From the NCBI GenBank assembly GCA_945860265.1, contig CAMAQF010000017.1:1-54210 (forward strand): a DNA stretch of 54,210 bases, read 5' to 3'. Each line of letters starts with the position of its first letter. The first letter of the stretch is position 1. The stretch comes from Emticicia agri. Its GTDB lineage: Bacteria > Bacteroidota > Bacteroidia > Cytophagales > Spirosomataceae. The notes below the pieces were generated by a model. That model worked only from the letters and a program-made list of their open reading frames with translations. It searched no databases and was not told the origin of the DNA. This document shows positions 8,895 to 18,276 of the stretch, piece after piece. The position numbers and the translations under genes are program-made.

Positions 8895-9953
8895 ATGAAA
8901 AAAATCGTCTACTCTCTTGGCGTATGCTTATTGGCTGGCCATGTCAATGCACAGTTTGTCAATAGCACAAACTTCCACATAAGCGAGGGTGCTGTCGTGA
9001 GTTTCAATACCGATGTAGTAAACGAAGGTAAAATTACTAACAATGGTAAAGTTTACTTTCAAAAGAACCTAAAAAACCTAAACTCTGTTCAATCAACAGG
9101 TATAGCGATTTTTGATGGTAACGGAACACAACTTATCAAAAGCAATAACGAGCTAACATTCAGCCAATTAACCTTGGATAATGATGTAAAACTCGAAACA
9201 CCAGTTCGTGTAAACGAATCAGTAGCGTTCCGACGTGGCGTAATTGAATCCTCATCAATAAACCCACTAATATTTTCAGCAGATTCAAAGCATAACGGTG
9301 CTTCAGATTTCTCACACGTCAGAGGTGTAGTGAAAAAAGAAGGTAGCGAAGCTTTTGAATTCCCTTTGGGTGATGGTACAAACTTTCGTTCTTTCAAGGT
9401 TGCTCGTGCTAATAATAGTCAAATTCTTTCTGCTTCTTATCTTTATAAAAGTCCACTGAACATTTCTGGTGAAGTTTCTGAAAACGTTGAGAGAATCAAC
9501 GAAAATGAATACTGGTTTTTGAAATCAGAATCAGTAAAAGGTTCAGCTCAAGTTGAAGTAAATGGTCAAGCTGGTTTAGAAGAAGTAGCTTATTTGAAAA
9601 AAGGCACTTGGGATGTTTTGGAAGATTCAAAACTTTCTGCTTCAACTGATTTATCAAACGGAACTTTGTTTACGCTCGCAAAAAGCCGCAACGTAAAAGC
9701 TGAGATTGGTGTTTATCCTAACCCAACAGAAGGCGAATACTTTTTGAAATTGAGCGGAATGAACGAAAACGAGCAAATCACGGTAGATGTAACAAACCAA
9801 AATGGCTCAACAATCATGCATAAAGAAGGTATAGTGAAAGACCTACGCAAGGCATATCAATTACCAGAAAACCTTCCAGCTACTGAATTAGCAGTGCGTG
9901 TACAAAGAGTTGGCAACAAGCCTTTGACTCAAAAAATGATTTTGAAGAAATAA
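8895..9953 (+). CDS. T9SS type A sorting domain-containing surface protein
   Basis: A 352-residue exported protein of unknown function. The signal peptide is MKKIVYSLGVCLLAGHVNA followed by Q. The N-terminal half has short beta-strand repeats (ISEGAVVSFNTDVVNEGKITNNGKVYFQ, given here as two blocks around residues 27-55) that resemble beta-helix or filament-type surface proteins with 'goal of hiding' style repeats in Bacteroidetes. The final ~80 residues from VYPNPTEGEY form a T9SS sorting domain ending in KMILKK. It ends in a strong intrinsic terminator, so it is a single-gene unit. Likely located on the cell surface. Confidence 0.8.
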   Translation: MKKIVYSLGVCLLAGHVNAQFVNSTNFHISEGAVVSFNTDVVNEGKITNNGKVYFQKNLKNLNSVQSTGIAIFDGNGTQLIKSNNELTFSQLTLDNDVKLETPVRVNESVAFRRGVIESSSINPLIFSADSKHNGASDFSHVRGVVKKEGSEAFEFPLGDGTNFRSFKVARANNSQILSASYLYKSPLNISGEVSENVERINENEYWFLKSESVKGSAQVEVNGQAGLEEVAYLKKGTWDVLEDSKLSASTDLSNGTLFTLAKSRNVKAEIGVYPNPTEGEYFLKLSGMNENEQITVDVTNQNGSTIMHKEGIVKDLRKAYQLPENLPATELAVRVQRVGNKPLTQKMILKK

Positions 9954-9987
9954 TATTCGCACCGAATATCGTTTCATGAAATATTTG

Positions 9988-10028
9988 AAGGTTGCTTACG
10001 GTTTTTGTAAGCAACCTTTGTTTTTTTT
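9988..10028 (+). terminator. intrinsic terminator
   Basis: AAGGTTGCTTAC and GTAAGCAACCTT form a perfect 12-bp stem with a 7-nt loop, followed by TGTTTTTTTT. This is the strongest Rho-independent terminator in the window and ends the T9SS gene. Confidence 0.9.
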
Positions 10029-10080
10029 ATAGCATATTTGATAAATATGCACAATTTGGTTAAAAATATAATAAACTTTT

Positions 10081-10626
10081 ATGTCATTATCAAAAGGAAA
10101 GATAATAATAGCAGAACCGTTTTTGGGTGATAAAAACTTCGAGCGAAGTGTGGTGTTGCTCTGCGAATATAATGAAAAAGGAGCAATTGGTTTGGTTCTA
10201 AACCAATTGACAAATTTGAAATTAGATGATGTAATTGAAAATGTTTATAGCGAACTACCGCTTTATTTGGGCGGGCCAGTTGAGAGGAATACTTTGCATT
10301 TTATTCACCGTTTGGGTAATGAAATTGAAGGTGCAGTTGATATTGGAAATGGTATATTTTGGTCTGGAGATTTTAAGCAATTAAAAACACTGATGAATAT
10401 TGGGAAAATATCAGAAGATGATATTAGACTTTTTATAGGCTATTCGGGCTGGTCAGGTGGGCAATTAGAAGGAGAGCTAAAGCAAAATTCTTGGATTATT
10501 TCTGATATAGATGCTAGTTTGATTTTTGAAACACCAAGTAAAAACTTTTGGCGTGAAGTATTGAAACGAATGGGTGGACAATACAAAGTTTTATCAAATT
10601 ATCCAACGGACCCAAGGCTAAATTAG
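10081..10626 (+). CDS. YqgE/AlgH family protein
   Basis: A 181-residue cytoplasmic protein that matches the UPF0301 (YqgE/AlgH) family along its full length. The hallmarks are KGKIIIAEPFLGDKNFERSV at the start, GAIGLVLNQL, YLGGPV, and GYSGWSGGQLEGEL near residue 120. The family is widespread; its biochemical role is not settled, though in Pseudomonas algH affects alginate-related regulation. The ATG at 10081 gives the family's usual length. The gene converges on the amidohydrolase and shares a two-way terminator with it. Confidence 0.92.
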   Translation: MSLSKGKIIIAEPFLGDKNFERSVVLLCEYNEKGAIGLVLNQLTNLKLDDVIENVYSELPLYLGGPVERNTLHFIHRLGNEIEGAVDIGNGIFWSGDFKQLKTLMNIGKISEDDIRLFIGYSGWSGGQLEGELKQNSWIISDIDASLIFETPSKNFWREVLKRMGGQYKVLSNYPTDPRLN

Positions 10627-10664
10627 TCAGAGCGTGTAATTGATATAAAACTACACGCTCTGAC
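10626..10664. terminator. bidirectional terminator hairpin between convergent genes
   Basis: GTCAGAGCGTGTA and TACACGCTCTGAC form a perfect 13-bp stem with a 13-nt loop. It begins inside the yqgE stop codon and lies just after the end of the opposing amidohydrolase gene. Confidence 0.75.
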
Positions 10665-10672
10665 TTATAAAT

Positions 10673-12277
10673 TTAATTTACTTTCCCTTTTCCATAAATA
10701 ATTTCGCCTGATTTCTGGCCAGTATGTTTGCCATTTTCAAGCACTGCTACACCATTTACCAGTACGGCATCAATACCTTCTGAATAAGCGTGGGGCTTTT
10801 CAAATGTAGCTTTATCCGTAATCTTATTTTCATCAAAAATCACAAGGTCGGCAGCATAACCCGCACGAATCAAGCCACGATTATCAATTCTAAATCGTTG
10901 GGCTGGGAGAGATGTCATTCGACGAATGGCGTCTTCAAGGCGGAGTACCTTTTTTTCTCGCACGTAAACACCTAATACACGAGCATTTGAGCCATATCCA
11001 CGCGGGTGTGGCACATTTCGGTTAAACTGGATTACGCCCGCATCAGAAGCAATCATCGTGAAAGGATACTGTAAAATTCGAGCCACATCATCTTCACTCA
11101 TTTTATGAAAAATCATTTGAGCTCCACCTTTATCAACCATATCCATGATGAGTTCAGCTTCGGTTTCCATATTTGATTTCCTGCCTAAAAGCTTGTTTAT
11201 TTCGGTGATATTTTTTCCATTAAGGGTAGAATCAGCTTTATAACGAGCTATAAAAGCATAATCGAAGTTTTTGCGATTATCGGTTTTAAGACCTTTGAGC
11301 ATTTCGTGTAGAATCTTTTTGCGAGTTTCAGGATCAGTCAATCTAATATGTACCAACGAATCGCCGTCAGCCAATGCCCACGATGGAAGCATGGTTCCCA
11401 TATTCGTACTGCTTGCAGTGTATGGATATTGATCAATATTTACGTCAATACCTTCTAAACGAGCTTTTTCTACTAAATCAAGTGTTACGTTGCTTTGTCC
11501 CCAAAGAGGTTTGCTCGATATCTTAAAGTGTGAAATCTCGACAGGAATATGTGCCTCTCGCCCGATATTGATGGCTTCGTTTATTGCTTCTTTCACTTTT
11601 GATGCTTCATCTCTAATGTGCGAGGCGTAGATTCCACCATAAGAAGAAACAACTTTGGCCAGTCCAACAACTTCGGTAGTTTTAGAATAGGTACCCGGAA
11701 TATAAATTAAGCCAGTTGCCAAACCAACTGCTCCATCTTTCATGGCTTGCTCCACGAGAGTTTCCATTTGAGTTTGTTCTTTAGCGGTTGGGTCACGAAA
11801 TACATTTTTCATTACATATCTTCGCACCGTATTATGGCCAATCAATGATCCAAGATTTACGCTTAATTTGATTTGTTTGAGTTCTTCAAAAAACTTAGCA
11901 AGGTTAACCTCTGAACCACCACAGTTGCCTGTAATTATGCTTGTCACACCATCATATATAAAATTATCAGCAGTTGGGAGTTTCTGAATAGCATCTTCGA
12001 CGTGAGTATGAACATCAATAAAACCAGGGCAAACAATTTGGTTTTTTGCGTTAATGACCTTGGTGGCATCGCTTGCCTGTATGAAGCCAATGTGGGTAAT
12101 TTGACTATTTTTGATGCCGATATCGGCTGAAAACCATGGATTGCCCGACCCATCAATGATACGCCCGTTTTTGATAACAGTATCGTATTTTTGGGCAAAT
12201 AAGGTATAGGATATCGAGAAATAAAATAATTGTAAAATAAAGTATTTTTTACTGAATAATTTGTTAAATTTTTTCAT
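10673..12277 (-). CDS. exported N-acyl-D-amino-acid deacylase family amidohydrolase
   Basis: A 534-residue protein with an N-terminal signal peptide ending near LFAQ at residue 29, which points to the periplasm. It follows the D-aminoacylase branch of the amidohydrolase superfamily: the metal-binding HxH is at H90/H92 (GFIDVHTHVED), later metal or catalytic residues are in SHIRDEAS, EISHFK, and the Asp of IASDAGV. The C-terminal AADLVIFDENKITDKATFEKPHAYSEGI block is typical of the family. The usual job is removing acyl groups from D-amino acids or dipeptides; the exact substrate is unknown. Start at ATG 12277 gives a good signal peptide. Confidence 0.85.
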   Translation of the reverse strand: MKKFNKLFSKKYFILQLFYFSISYTLFAQKYDTVIKNGRIIDGSGNPWFSADIGIKNSQITHIGFIQASDATKVINAKNQIVCPGFIDVHTHVEDAIQKLPTADNFIYDGVTSIITGNCGGSEVNLAKFFEELKQIKLSVNLGSLIGHNTVRRYVMKNVFRDPTAKEQTQMETLVEQAMKDGAVGLATGLIYIPGTYSKTTEVVGLAKVVSSYGGIYASHIRDEASKVKEAINEAINIGREAHIPVEISHFKISSKPLWGQSNVTLDLVEKARLEGIDVNIDQYPYTASSTNMGTMLPSWALADGDSLVHIRLTDPETRKKILHEMLKGLKTDNRKNFDYAFIARYKADSTLNGKNITEINKLLGRKSNMETEAELIMDMVDKGGAQMIFHKMSEDDVARILQYPFTMIASDAGVIQFNRNVPHPRGYGSNARVLGVYVREKKVLRLEDAIRRMTSLPAQRFRIDNRGLIRAGYAADLVIFDENKITDKATFEKPHAYSEGIDAVLVNGVAVLENGKHTGQKSGEIIYGKGKVN

Positions 12278-12372
12278 ATTTTTATGTTATTTTTGAATGA
12301 TACTAAAATACGAATTTTTTATTTCAAATGAAATAGTTTTCGTCAAATCAAGCTTTTATTTGCTTTTTAAGC

Positions 12373-12380
12373 TATTTTTG
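12373..12380 (+). promoter_or_regulatory. candidate -7 box (TATTTTTG) for the membrane protein gene
   Basis: TATTTTTG fits TAnnTTTG, 35 bases before the ATG at 12415, in the gap between two divergent genes. No -33 partner at the expected distance. Confidence 0.3.
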
Positions 12381-12414
12381 AGTAAAATTTTGTATAAAAA
12401 AATTTAAAAAATTA

Positions 12415-14394
12415 ATGCTAACAGTACCGACAGGCTTCTTTAATCGGCAGACTATATTTCTTGTTTTTTTTGGATTAATCTATTTTTCGTTATCGCTACC
12501 AGCGGGCTATTCGGGCATCGATATTGATGCTTCGTGGCATGAGTCGCTCGTGATGGCAATTGATAAAGGTTTTGTTTTTGGGCGTGATTTTATATTCAAT
12601 TATGGCCCGTTGGGTTATATCAATACTGGGCTTATACCCAAAAGTGTTTCGATTTGGGTGCTGGTTGCTACAGAGTTTTTTACGCTATTTAATTATCTCA
12701 TTATCATCCAATTTAGCTTTCAGAAAGCTGGTAAAAACTGGAGTATAGTGGCGGTTTCGTCGTTGTTGATTCTAATGCCGTGGGGCTTTATTTCAGATGC
12801 TTCTTTTACATTTTTTTATTTTTTCATATTTTGGCTGCTTTATGCACTTCACACACGTAATTCGGTAGCTTTGTTGCTAGCAGTTTTAATTTCGGTGCTA
12901 ATATTTTACATAAAAATAAATTTAAGTATTTTCGTTTATAGCCTTTTTGCAGCCTCTTTAGTCTATTTTTGGTTAATTAAAGCCTTTACTCTCCGTACAC
13001 TAATTGTTTGTTGGCTTGCTCAAATTTTATTGACTTATGCACTTTCATTAATCTTGCATGTAGATATTCCAGCGTATCTCGAAGCCAGCCTAAAAATCAT
13101 TGATGCTTATCAGGATGCAATGTCCGTTATGCTTTTAAGTACAAAAGAATTATTTTCATTACTATTCTTTGAAATATTGATTATATTAGTGGTTTTAGCT
13201 TTTGTTTTCAAGACTTTTCGCTCAATTTTCCAGAAAAACTTTGTGGGTGTTTATTTGTATTTGCTCATTGCATTTGCTTGGTTTTTGGGCTTCAAACAAG
13301 CCCATACGGCATTTGGTGCGTATAATATTTTTGGTTTTTTCTTATTTATGCCTCCTTTAGCAGCTTTGATTTACCTATTCACGGAAAATTCTCACAAAGT
13401 TTGGGCAGGGCGAATGTTTATTGCTATTTTGTTCCTACAATTATTAGCTACACAATTAATTCGTTTTTATATTGGAGAAAAGACAATCAAAGGGTATTTA
13501 TTGACTTTTCCACCGACCAGCATTTCGCAAAAAATTTCGGAAAGTTCGTTTTCTATCATGCACGTTTTAGAGATATTAGAACAAAAAAATCCTATAAATT
13601 ACTTAAAAAGGCTCATCAGTTATGATTTTGAGGACAACTTCAAAAATTCACCAGTTCCGTTGACAAACGACCTAAGGGTTAAAGTCGGAAATGCCAGTAT
13701 TGACATCGTTCCGCATCAGGTTTCACATGTTTATTTCAATCGTCTGAATTATAATCCTCGGCCAATCATACAATCTTATCAAGCTAATAGCGATTGGTTG
13801 ATGAAAAAAAATGGCGAGAAATATCTATCAAAAACCGGCCCTGATTTTGTACTTTTTCGCATCGAAGCTTTTCGTGAACAAAATCCATTTTGGGTAGAAA
13901 CCGATTTGAGTGAAGCCCTTTTGAGAAATTACGCACTGACCGATACGACTGTAATTCTGCAAGACACTTTTTATCTTTTTCACAGAAATAAAGTACTTAA
14001 GAGCTTGACATACAGTGATTTATCAAGCATTAATTTTAAACTAAACGAAGATATTCAGATTCCTAAATCAGTGAATCCGATTCGTTTTTCAGCAAAAGTA
14101 AATTATAGTATAAAAGGAAAATTGGCAAGACTGATTTTTCAACCTCCTTATCTATATTGTTTGGTAACTTATGAAAATGGCCTCCAAGAAAACTTTCGCG
14201 TGATCGATAAAATCTTGCGTGGTGGAGTCTTCATTAATCAAAAAGTAACCACACAAGCCGATGCCTGTAACTTTTTCTTAAATAAAGGTGTTGATAATCA
14301 GAGAGTTACCAAAATTCGTTTTTTTACAAAATACACTTCGGGCTTTGAAGAAAGTTTTGAGGCAACATTTAAAGAATTAAAAATTACCAATTAA
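12415..14394 (+). CDS. large multi-pass membrane protein, possible GT-C-type glycosyltransferase
   Basis: A 659-residue protein of unidentified function. Residues about 10-360 contain ten or so hydrophobic segments; residues 360-659 are hydrophilic and probably face the periplasm. Near the N-terminus is SGIDIDASWHES followed by FGRDFIFNYGPLGY. An acidic pair in the first loop and a 'F-x-YGPLG' motif are common to a group of uncharacterised GT-C-like membrane proteins, so a lipid-linked sugar transferase is a reasonable guess and no more. ATG at 12415 is the only sensible start. It is followed after 55 bases by the helicase gene in the same direction. Confidence 0.7.
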   Translation: MLTVPTGFFNRQTIFLVFFGLIYFSLSLPAGYSGIDIDASWHESLVMAIDKGFVFGRDFIFNYGPLGYINTGLIPKSVSIWVLVATEFFTLFNYLIIIQFSFQKAGKNWSIVAVSSLLILMPWGFISDASFTFFYFFIFWLLYALHTRNSVALLLAVLISVLIFYIKINLSIFVYSLFAASLVYFWLIKAFTLRTLIVCWLAQILLTYALSLILHVDIPAYLEASLKIIDAYQDAMSVMLLSTKELFSLLFFEILIILVVLAFVFKTFRSIFQKNFVGVYLYLLIAFAWFLGFKQAHTAFGAYNIFGFFLFMPPLAALIYLFTENSHKVWAGRMFIAILFLQLLATQLIRFYIGEKTIKGYLLTFPPTSISQKISESSFSIMHVLEILEQKNPINYLKRLISYDFEDNFKNSPVPLTNDLRVKVGNASIDIVPHQVSHVYFNRLNYNPRPIIQSYQANSDWLMKKNGEKYLSKTGPDFVLFRIEAFREQNPFWVETDLSEALLRNYALTDTTVILQDTFYLFHRNKVLKSLTYSDLSSINFKLNEDIQIPKSVNPIRFSAKVNYSIKGKLARLIFQPPYLYCLVTYENGLQENFRVIDKILRGGVFINQKVTTQADACNFFLNKGVDNQRVTKIRFFTKYTSGFEESFEATFKELKITN

Positions 14395-14449
14395 GAAATA
14401 GTCATTGTCATCGTGGAGGAAGGTAGGCTGTTGCCATTGGATTGAGATT

Positions 14450-15835
14450 ATGGAAGAAATAGAAAATACATTTGAGCAATTTGAACTTAATCGTCAGTTA
14501 TTAAATGCCATCGCTGATGCTGGTTATACGATACCTACACCAATTCAACAAAAAACAATTCCGTTGACGCTACAAGGACATGATGTTTTGGGTATAGCTC
14601 AAACGGGCACAGGCAAAACGGCGGCATATCTTTTGCCAATTTTGATGAAAGTAAAGTACGCACAAGGCAAATTGCCTCGATGTTTGATTTTTGCACCCAC
14701 TCGTGAGTTGGTAATTCAGATTGATAAGGCGGTGGGTGAACTGGCAAAATATACTGATATTCGTCACGTCGCACTTTATGGCGGACTTGGGCCAAAAACT
14801 CAAATTGAGGCTATTCAGGCAGGTGTTGACATCATTGTTGCGACTCCTGGCCGATTCATGGATTTGTATTTGCGTGGCGATATTGGTGTAAAAGATATTA
14901 AAATCATGATTTTGGATGAAGCCGACAAAATGATGGATATGGGCTTTATGCCACAAATTCGCAGTATTTTGGAGGTTATTCCCACAAAACGTCAAAACTT
15001 ACTGTTTTCCGCCACTTTTCCCGAAAAAGTAGAAAGATTTTCATTCGAATTCTTAGAGTTTCCGACTAGAGTAGAGGTTTCACCACAAGCAACTACTGCC
15101 GAAACTATCAAACAACGAATGTTCACCGTGCCAAATATGCAAACCAAAATCAATATTTTGGAGTATTTTTTCAAGACTGGTGAAATACAAAAAACGATTA
15201 TTTTTACTCGTTCAAAAGATATTGCCGATAAAGTTTTTGAAGCCCTAAAAGGATCGGTCGTTCCAAAAGAAGAGATTCGGGTTATCCATGCTAATAAAGG
15301 GCAAAATACTCGTATTAACTCAATGGATGCATTTAGAGAAGATGCCGTAAAAGTTTTGGTAGCTACAGATGTAGCAGCCAGAGGTATTGATATTGAGCAT
15401 GTTACACACGTAATTAATTTTGACGTTCCATTAATCTACGAAGATTATGTGCACCGCATTGGCCGTACTGGTAGAGCAAATAATGTGGGCGAAGCCATTA
15501 CATTTCTGACTCCACCTGAAGAATATCACATAAAGAAAATTGAGAAAATCATTCGAATGGAAATTCTTCGAGAGTTGATTCCGCTTGATGTAACCATCGC
15601 CACAACGCCATTTGATGAAAATCAAGCGATGTTGCTCGAAATAGATAATCAACGTAAAAAAGAAAATCCTAATTTTAAAGGAGCGTTCCACGAAAAGAAA
15701 AATCCAAGAGCAGCAGCGGCTAAGAAAAAAGCTTTAACTTCGGGCAAAAGTGGGGGAGGGTCTTCTACAAAAAGTTCGTCTTCGAGTGGTAGAAAGTATG
15801 GTTTTTCAAAATCAAACAAAGGATTCAAAAGATAG
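14450..15835 (+). CDS. DEAD-box ATP-dependent RNA helicase, RhlE-like
   Basis: A 461-residue cytoplasmic RNA helicase. From the N-terminus: Q motif around PTPIQQKTIP (29-38), Walker A AQTGTGKT (50-57), PTRELVIQ, GG and TPGR, DEAD at about 150, SAT near 183, then the second RecA domain with TRSKD, VATDVAARGIDIE and HRIGRTGR. The C-terminal ~55 residues are Lys/Ser/Gly-rich, a usual RNA-binding tail. I chose ATG 14450, which puts the Q motif at the family position; the longer frame from a TTG at 14405 adds 15 residues without similarity. Likely works in ribosome assembly or RNA decay. Confidence 0.93.
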   Translation: MEEIENTFEQFELNRQLLNAIADAGYTIPTPIQQKTIPLTLQGHDVLGIAQTGTGKTAAYLLPILMKVKYAQGKLPRCLIFAPTRELVIQIDKAVGELAKYTDIRHVALYGGLGPKTQIEAIQAGVDIIVATPGRFMDLYLRGDIGVKDIKIMILDEADKMMDMGFMPQIRSILEVIPTKRQNLLFSATFPEKVERFSFEFLEFPTRVEVSPQATTAETIKQRMFTVPNMQTKINILEYFFKTGEIQKTIIFTRSKDIADKVFEALKGSVVPKEEIRVIHANKGQNTRINSMDAFREDAVKVLVATDVAARGIDIEHVTHVINFDVPLIYEDYVHRIGRTGRANNVGEAITFLTPPEEYHIKKIEKIIRMEILRELIPLDVTIATTPFDENQAMLLEIDNQRKKENPNFKGAFHEKKNPRAAAAKKKALTSGKSGGGSSTKSSSSSGRKYGFSKSNKGFKR

Positions 15836-16039
15836 AATATTTAGCCTATTAAAGAAAATTTATTAGACATAGTTTTTGTAAACTAAATATAAATAATACT
15901 TTTAAAACGATTTTTTGAAAGAATCTATCATTTTGGCAATCTTTTAAATCTTTTTAAATACTCTTGAATTTTTCAAAAAAATCTAATAAATTTACAACAA
16001 ACGTCGTTATTTGTCTGATGTATCTGTCAAAAATTGCAA

Positions 16040-16864
16040 ATGAGATTTTTATTATTATCAAGTTTATGTGTCTTAATTTCTGCTAATATGATAGCTCAAC
16101 AAGCTGTTTTTCGTACGCGGAATACCAATGTTAATAGCTATTCTACACCAACCAAAATCTTATCAAATACTTCAAATACGAAGTCATTTGTGCCAGTTCA
16201 GGATACTCAAACACAAGTAGTTAATAAGAAATATGCTCCAAAAGGAGCAAATATTTATCTTTTTCCACTTTTCGGAGAATTTGAGAAAACCGATGCCCAA
16301 AAAGCATTTGATACAGAATTTCTAAAAGCTTGTGATTTAAACTTCAAAAATCGACACGAAGCAAGCGAGTTTTTTTCGGCACGTGCATGGGAGTATTTGG
16401 GTGAGGGAGAAAGAGATACCGCAATGTATCGTTTTAATTTGGCGTATTTGCTTGATGACAAAAACTCCGATGCATATTGGGGTTTGGGTGTGATTGCTTA
16501 CCAAAATGAAAAGTATACACAAGCCATTGAATTGATGAATCATGGCCTTGAAATTGAAGATAATTTAACACTAATCGTTGACTTATCTACGGTTTACATC
16601 AAATGTTTCACAGTTGATGCCGAAAAAGAAGATTTAATAAAAGCCCACGAGTTACTTACAAAAGCACTTACAAAACAACCAGATTCGGTCAATGCACTCA
16701 TGCAGCTATCTTTAGCAAAGCTGCTCAATGAAGAAATCGACGAAGCATGGGAGCGTTTCCATCAAGGCTTCGAACTCGACCCCGATAATGCAAGCATTGA
16801 GATTCTCGAAGGACTTTTAGCCAAAAAAGATGATCCAAGAGGTGTTTTTAAGAAGAAAAATTAA
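16040..16864 (+). CDS. exported TPR-repeat protein
   Basis: A 274-residue protein. The signal peptide MRFLLLSSLCVLISANMIAQ starts at ATG 16040, preferred over an upstream TTG at 16034. After a linker of ~60 residues comes a run of tetratricopeptide-like helical pairs from about 105 to 265 (AMYRFNLAYLLDDKNSDAYWGLG, then repeated LMQLSLAKLLNEEIDEAWERFHQGFELDPDN, each read in short blocks). TPR modules bind other proteins, so a periplasmic scaffold is probable. No enzymatic motif is seen. The gene stands alone and converges on the next one. Confidence 0.8.
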   Translation: MRFLLLSSLCVLISANMIAQQAVFRTRNTNVNSYSTPTKILSNTSNTKSFVPVQDTQTQVVNKKYAPKGANIYLFPLFGEFEKTDAQKAFDTEFLKACDLNFKNRHEASEFFSARAWEYLGEGERDTAMYRFNLAYLLDDKNSDAYWGLGVIAYQNEKYTQAIELMNHGLEIEDNLTLIVDLSTVYIKCFTVDAEKEDLIKAHELLTKALTKQPDSVNALMQLSLAKLLNEEIDEAWERFHQGFELDPDNASIEILEGLLAKKDDPRGVFKKKN

Positions 16865-16879
16865 GTGATTTTTTAGCAA

Positions 16880-18070
16880 TTAATTTTTCACTCGCTTCAA
16901 CCAAACGAATCCTACTGCGGAAACAACTCCAAACGAACCCAAAATATACCAAAGAGTATCAAAACCAAAATGTGCGATTGTCTGAGTACCAATTAAAGGT
17001 GCAGAAATTTGTGCTATCGACCATGTCATAGAGTGTAGTGCTGAATATTGCCCACGATTATGAGGTTTTGAACGTCCTATACTAAATGCATTCATAAATG
17101 GCATTGCGAAGATTTCGGAGAAAGTAGCAAACAAAATTCCAATAATCAGCCAAACATAACTATGCGAATACAGGAAGATTATATAATTGACTACCACTAA
17201 ACTGACACCAAAACTAATCAGGTAAAGTTTCTCGAATTTTCCTTCAATTTTATAAACTAAGATCATTTCGACCATAGCAACAATCAGCCCATTTAAGCCC
17301 AAAATATATCCGATTTGTATTTCAGATAATGCACATACTTGCTTGTAGAAAACTGGCCCAATCGTAAAAAGTTGAAAAAATGCAATCGCGTACATTGTCG
17401 TAAATACCAAAAAAATCCAATTTTTACGGTCACGATAGGCTGAATTCATTGAGTCTATTTCCACTTTATTTGCCTTTATATCGGCTCTTTTCTGTCGAGA
17501 AGTTCTTAAAAACACAAATACTAAAACTGCTGCACCGATATTTGTTAGTCCATCGGCCCAAAACAGGAGAGTATAATCTCGTGAAGCCAGAAAACCTCCG
17601 ATAGCAGGTCCAATCGACCAACCAATGTTTATCGCCAAACGTATCAAAGAAACCGAGCGAGTGAAAGTTTCGGGAGTGCTAAAATCAGCAATTGATGCCG
17701 TATTAGCGGGGCGGTAGGCTTCGCCGAAAGCACTCAAAAAGAAAACCAATGTGCAGAAAACATAATAGTTTTGGGTTTGAGAAAGCAATAAAAACATAAT
17801 TCCGCCCAAAAATAAACTAAATAGTTGAACTGGAAAATAACCAATCAAGTCAGTCAGCTTTCCGCCAAGAAAAGTCCCACAGATAGAACCTATACCAAAC
17901 GCAACCATTACGAAACCTGCATCAGTAATGCTAAAGCCTAGTTTTTGGGTTAAATAAAGGGTTAAAAATGCCACAACCATTCCACCACTTCTATTGATAA
18001 GCATCACCAATGCCAACAACCAAACTTGCCGAGATAAACCACCAAAAGCATTACGATAAAGAGAAAGCAT
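16880..18070 (-). CDS. MFS transporter, DHA1-like
   Basis: A 396-residue inner-membrane protein with about twelve hydrophobic segments. The loop GGKLTDLIGYFP after helix two is the MFS motif A, and RPANTASIADFSTPETFTRSVSLIRLAINIGWSIGPAIGG (in the first half, around residues 121-160) contains the motif C region typical of drug:H+ antiporters. Efflux of a small molecule is likely; substrate unknown. It is transcribed away from the thiolase with a 206-bp shared upstream region. Confidence 0.85.
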   Translation of the reverse strand: MLSLYRNAFGGLSRQVWLLALVMLINRSGGMVVAFLTLYLTQKLGFSITDAGFVMVAFGIGSICGTFLGGKLTDLIGYFPVQLFSLFLGGIMFLLLSQTQNYYVFCTLVFFLSAFGEAYRPANTASIADFSTPETFTRSVSLIRLAINIGWSIGPAIGGFLASRDYTLLFWADGLTNIGAAVLVFVFLRTSRQKRADIKANKVEIDSMNSAYRDRKNWIFLVFTTMYAIAFFQLFTIGPVFYKQVCALSEIQIGYILGLNGLIVAMVEMILVYKIEGKFEKLYLISFGVSLVVVNYIIFLYSHSYVWLIIGILFATFSEIFAMPFMNAFSIGRSKPHNRGQYSALHSMTWSIAQISAPLIGTQTIAHFGFDTLWYILGSFGVVSAVGFVWLKRVKN

Positions 18071-18187
18071 ATATTGTTTAACAAAACAATTCGCCGTAGA
18101 GACACCGTTTCGTTAATAAATTAAATGAAAAAGAAAATATCTAGAAAATACATTTGCTATTGCCCAACAAAATTAGCTTTTTCATCA

Positions 18188-18219
18188 TTTGCATCAAACC
18201 AAACTATTGATTAGTTTTG
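18188..18219 (+). promoter_or_regulatory. promoter of the thiolase gene (TTTG - 20 bp - TAGTTTTG)
   Basis: TTTG at 18188-18191 and TAGTTTTG at 18212-18219 are separated by 20 bases. Both boxes and the spacing match the Bacteroidetes primary sigma consensus, which makes this the best promoter in the window. Start of transcription would be near 18226, giving a leader of about 50 nt. Confidence 0.65.
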
Positions 18220-18227
18220 TCAGATAG

Positions 18228-18243
18228 AGTATGCTTGCATACT
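18228..18243. promoter_or_regulatory. operator-like palindrome AGTATGC-TT-GCATACT
   Basis: Perfect 7-bp arms with a 2-bp centre, positioned at the predicted transcription start of the thiolase gene. The placement suits a repressor site (for example a TetR/FadR-type regulator of fatty acid breakdown), but no such regulator is encoded nearby. Confidence 0.45.
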
Positions 18244-18276
18244 AATTTCTATTCACCAATACATTAAATCTTAAAA

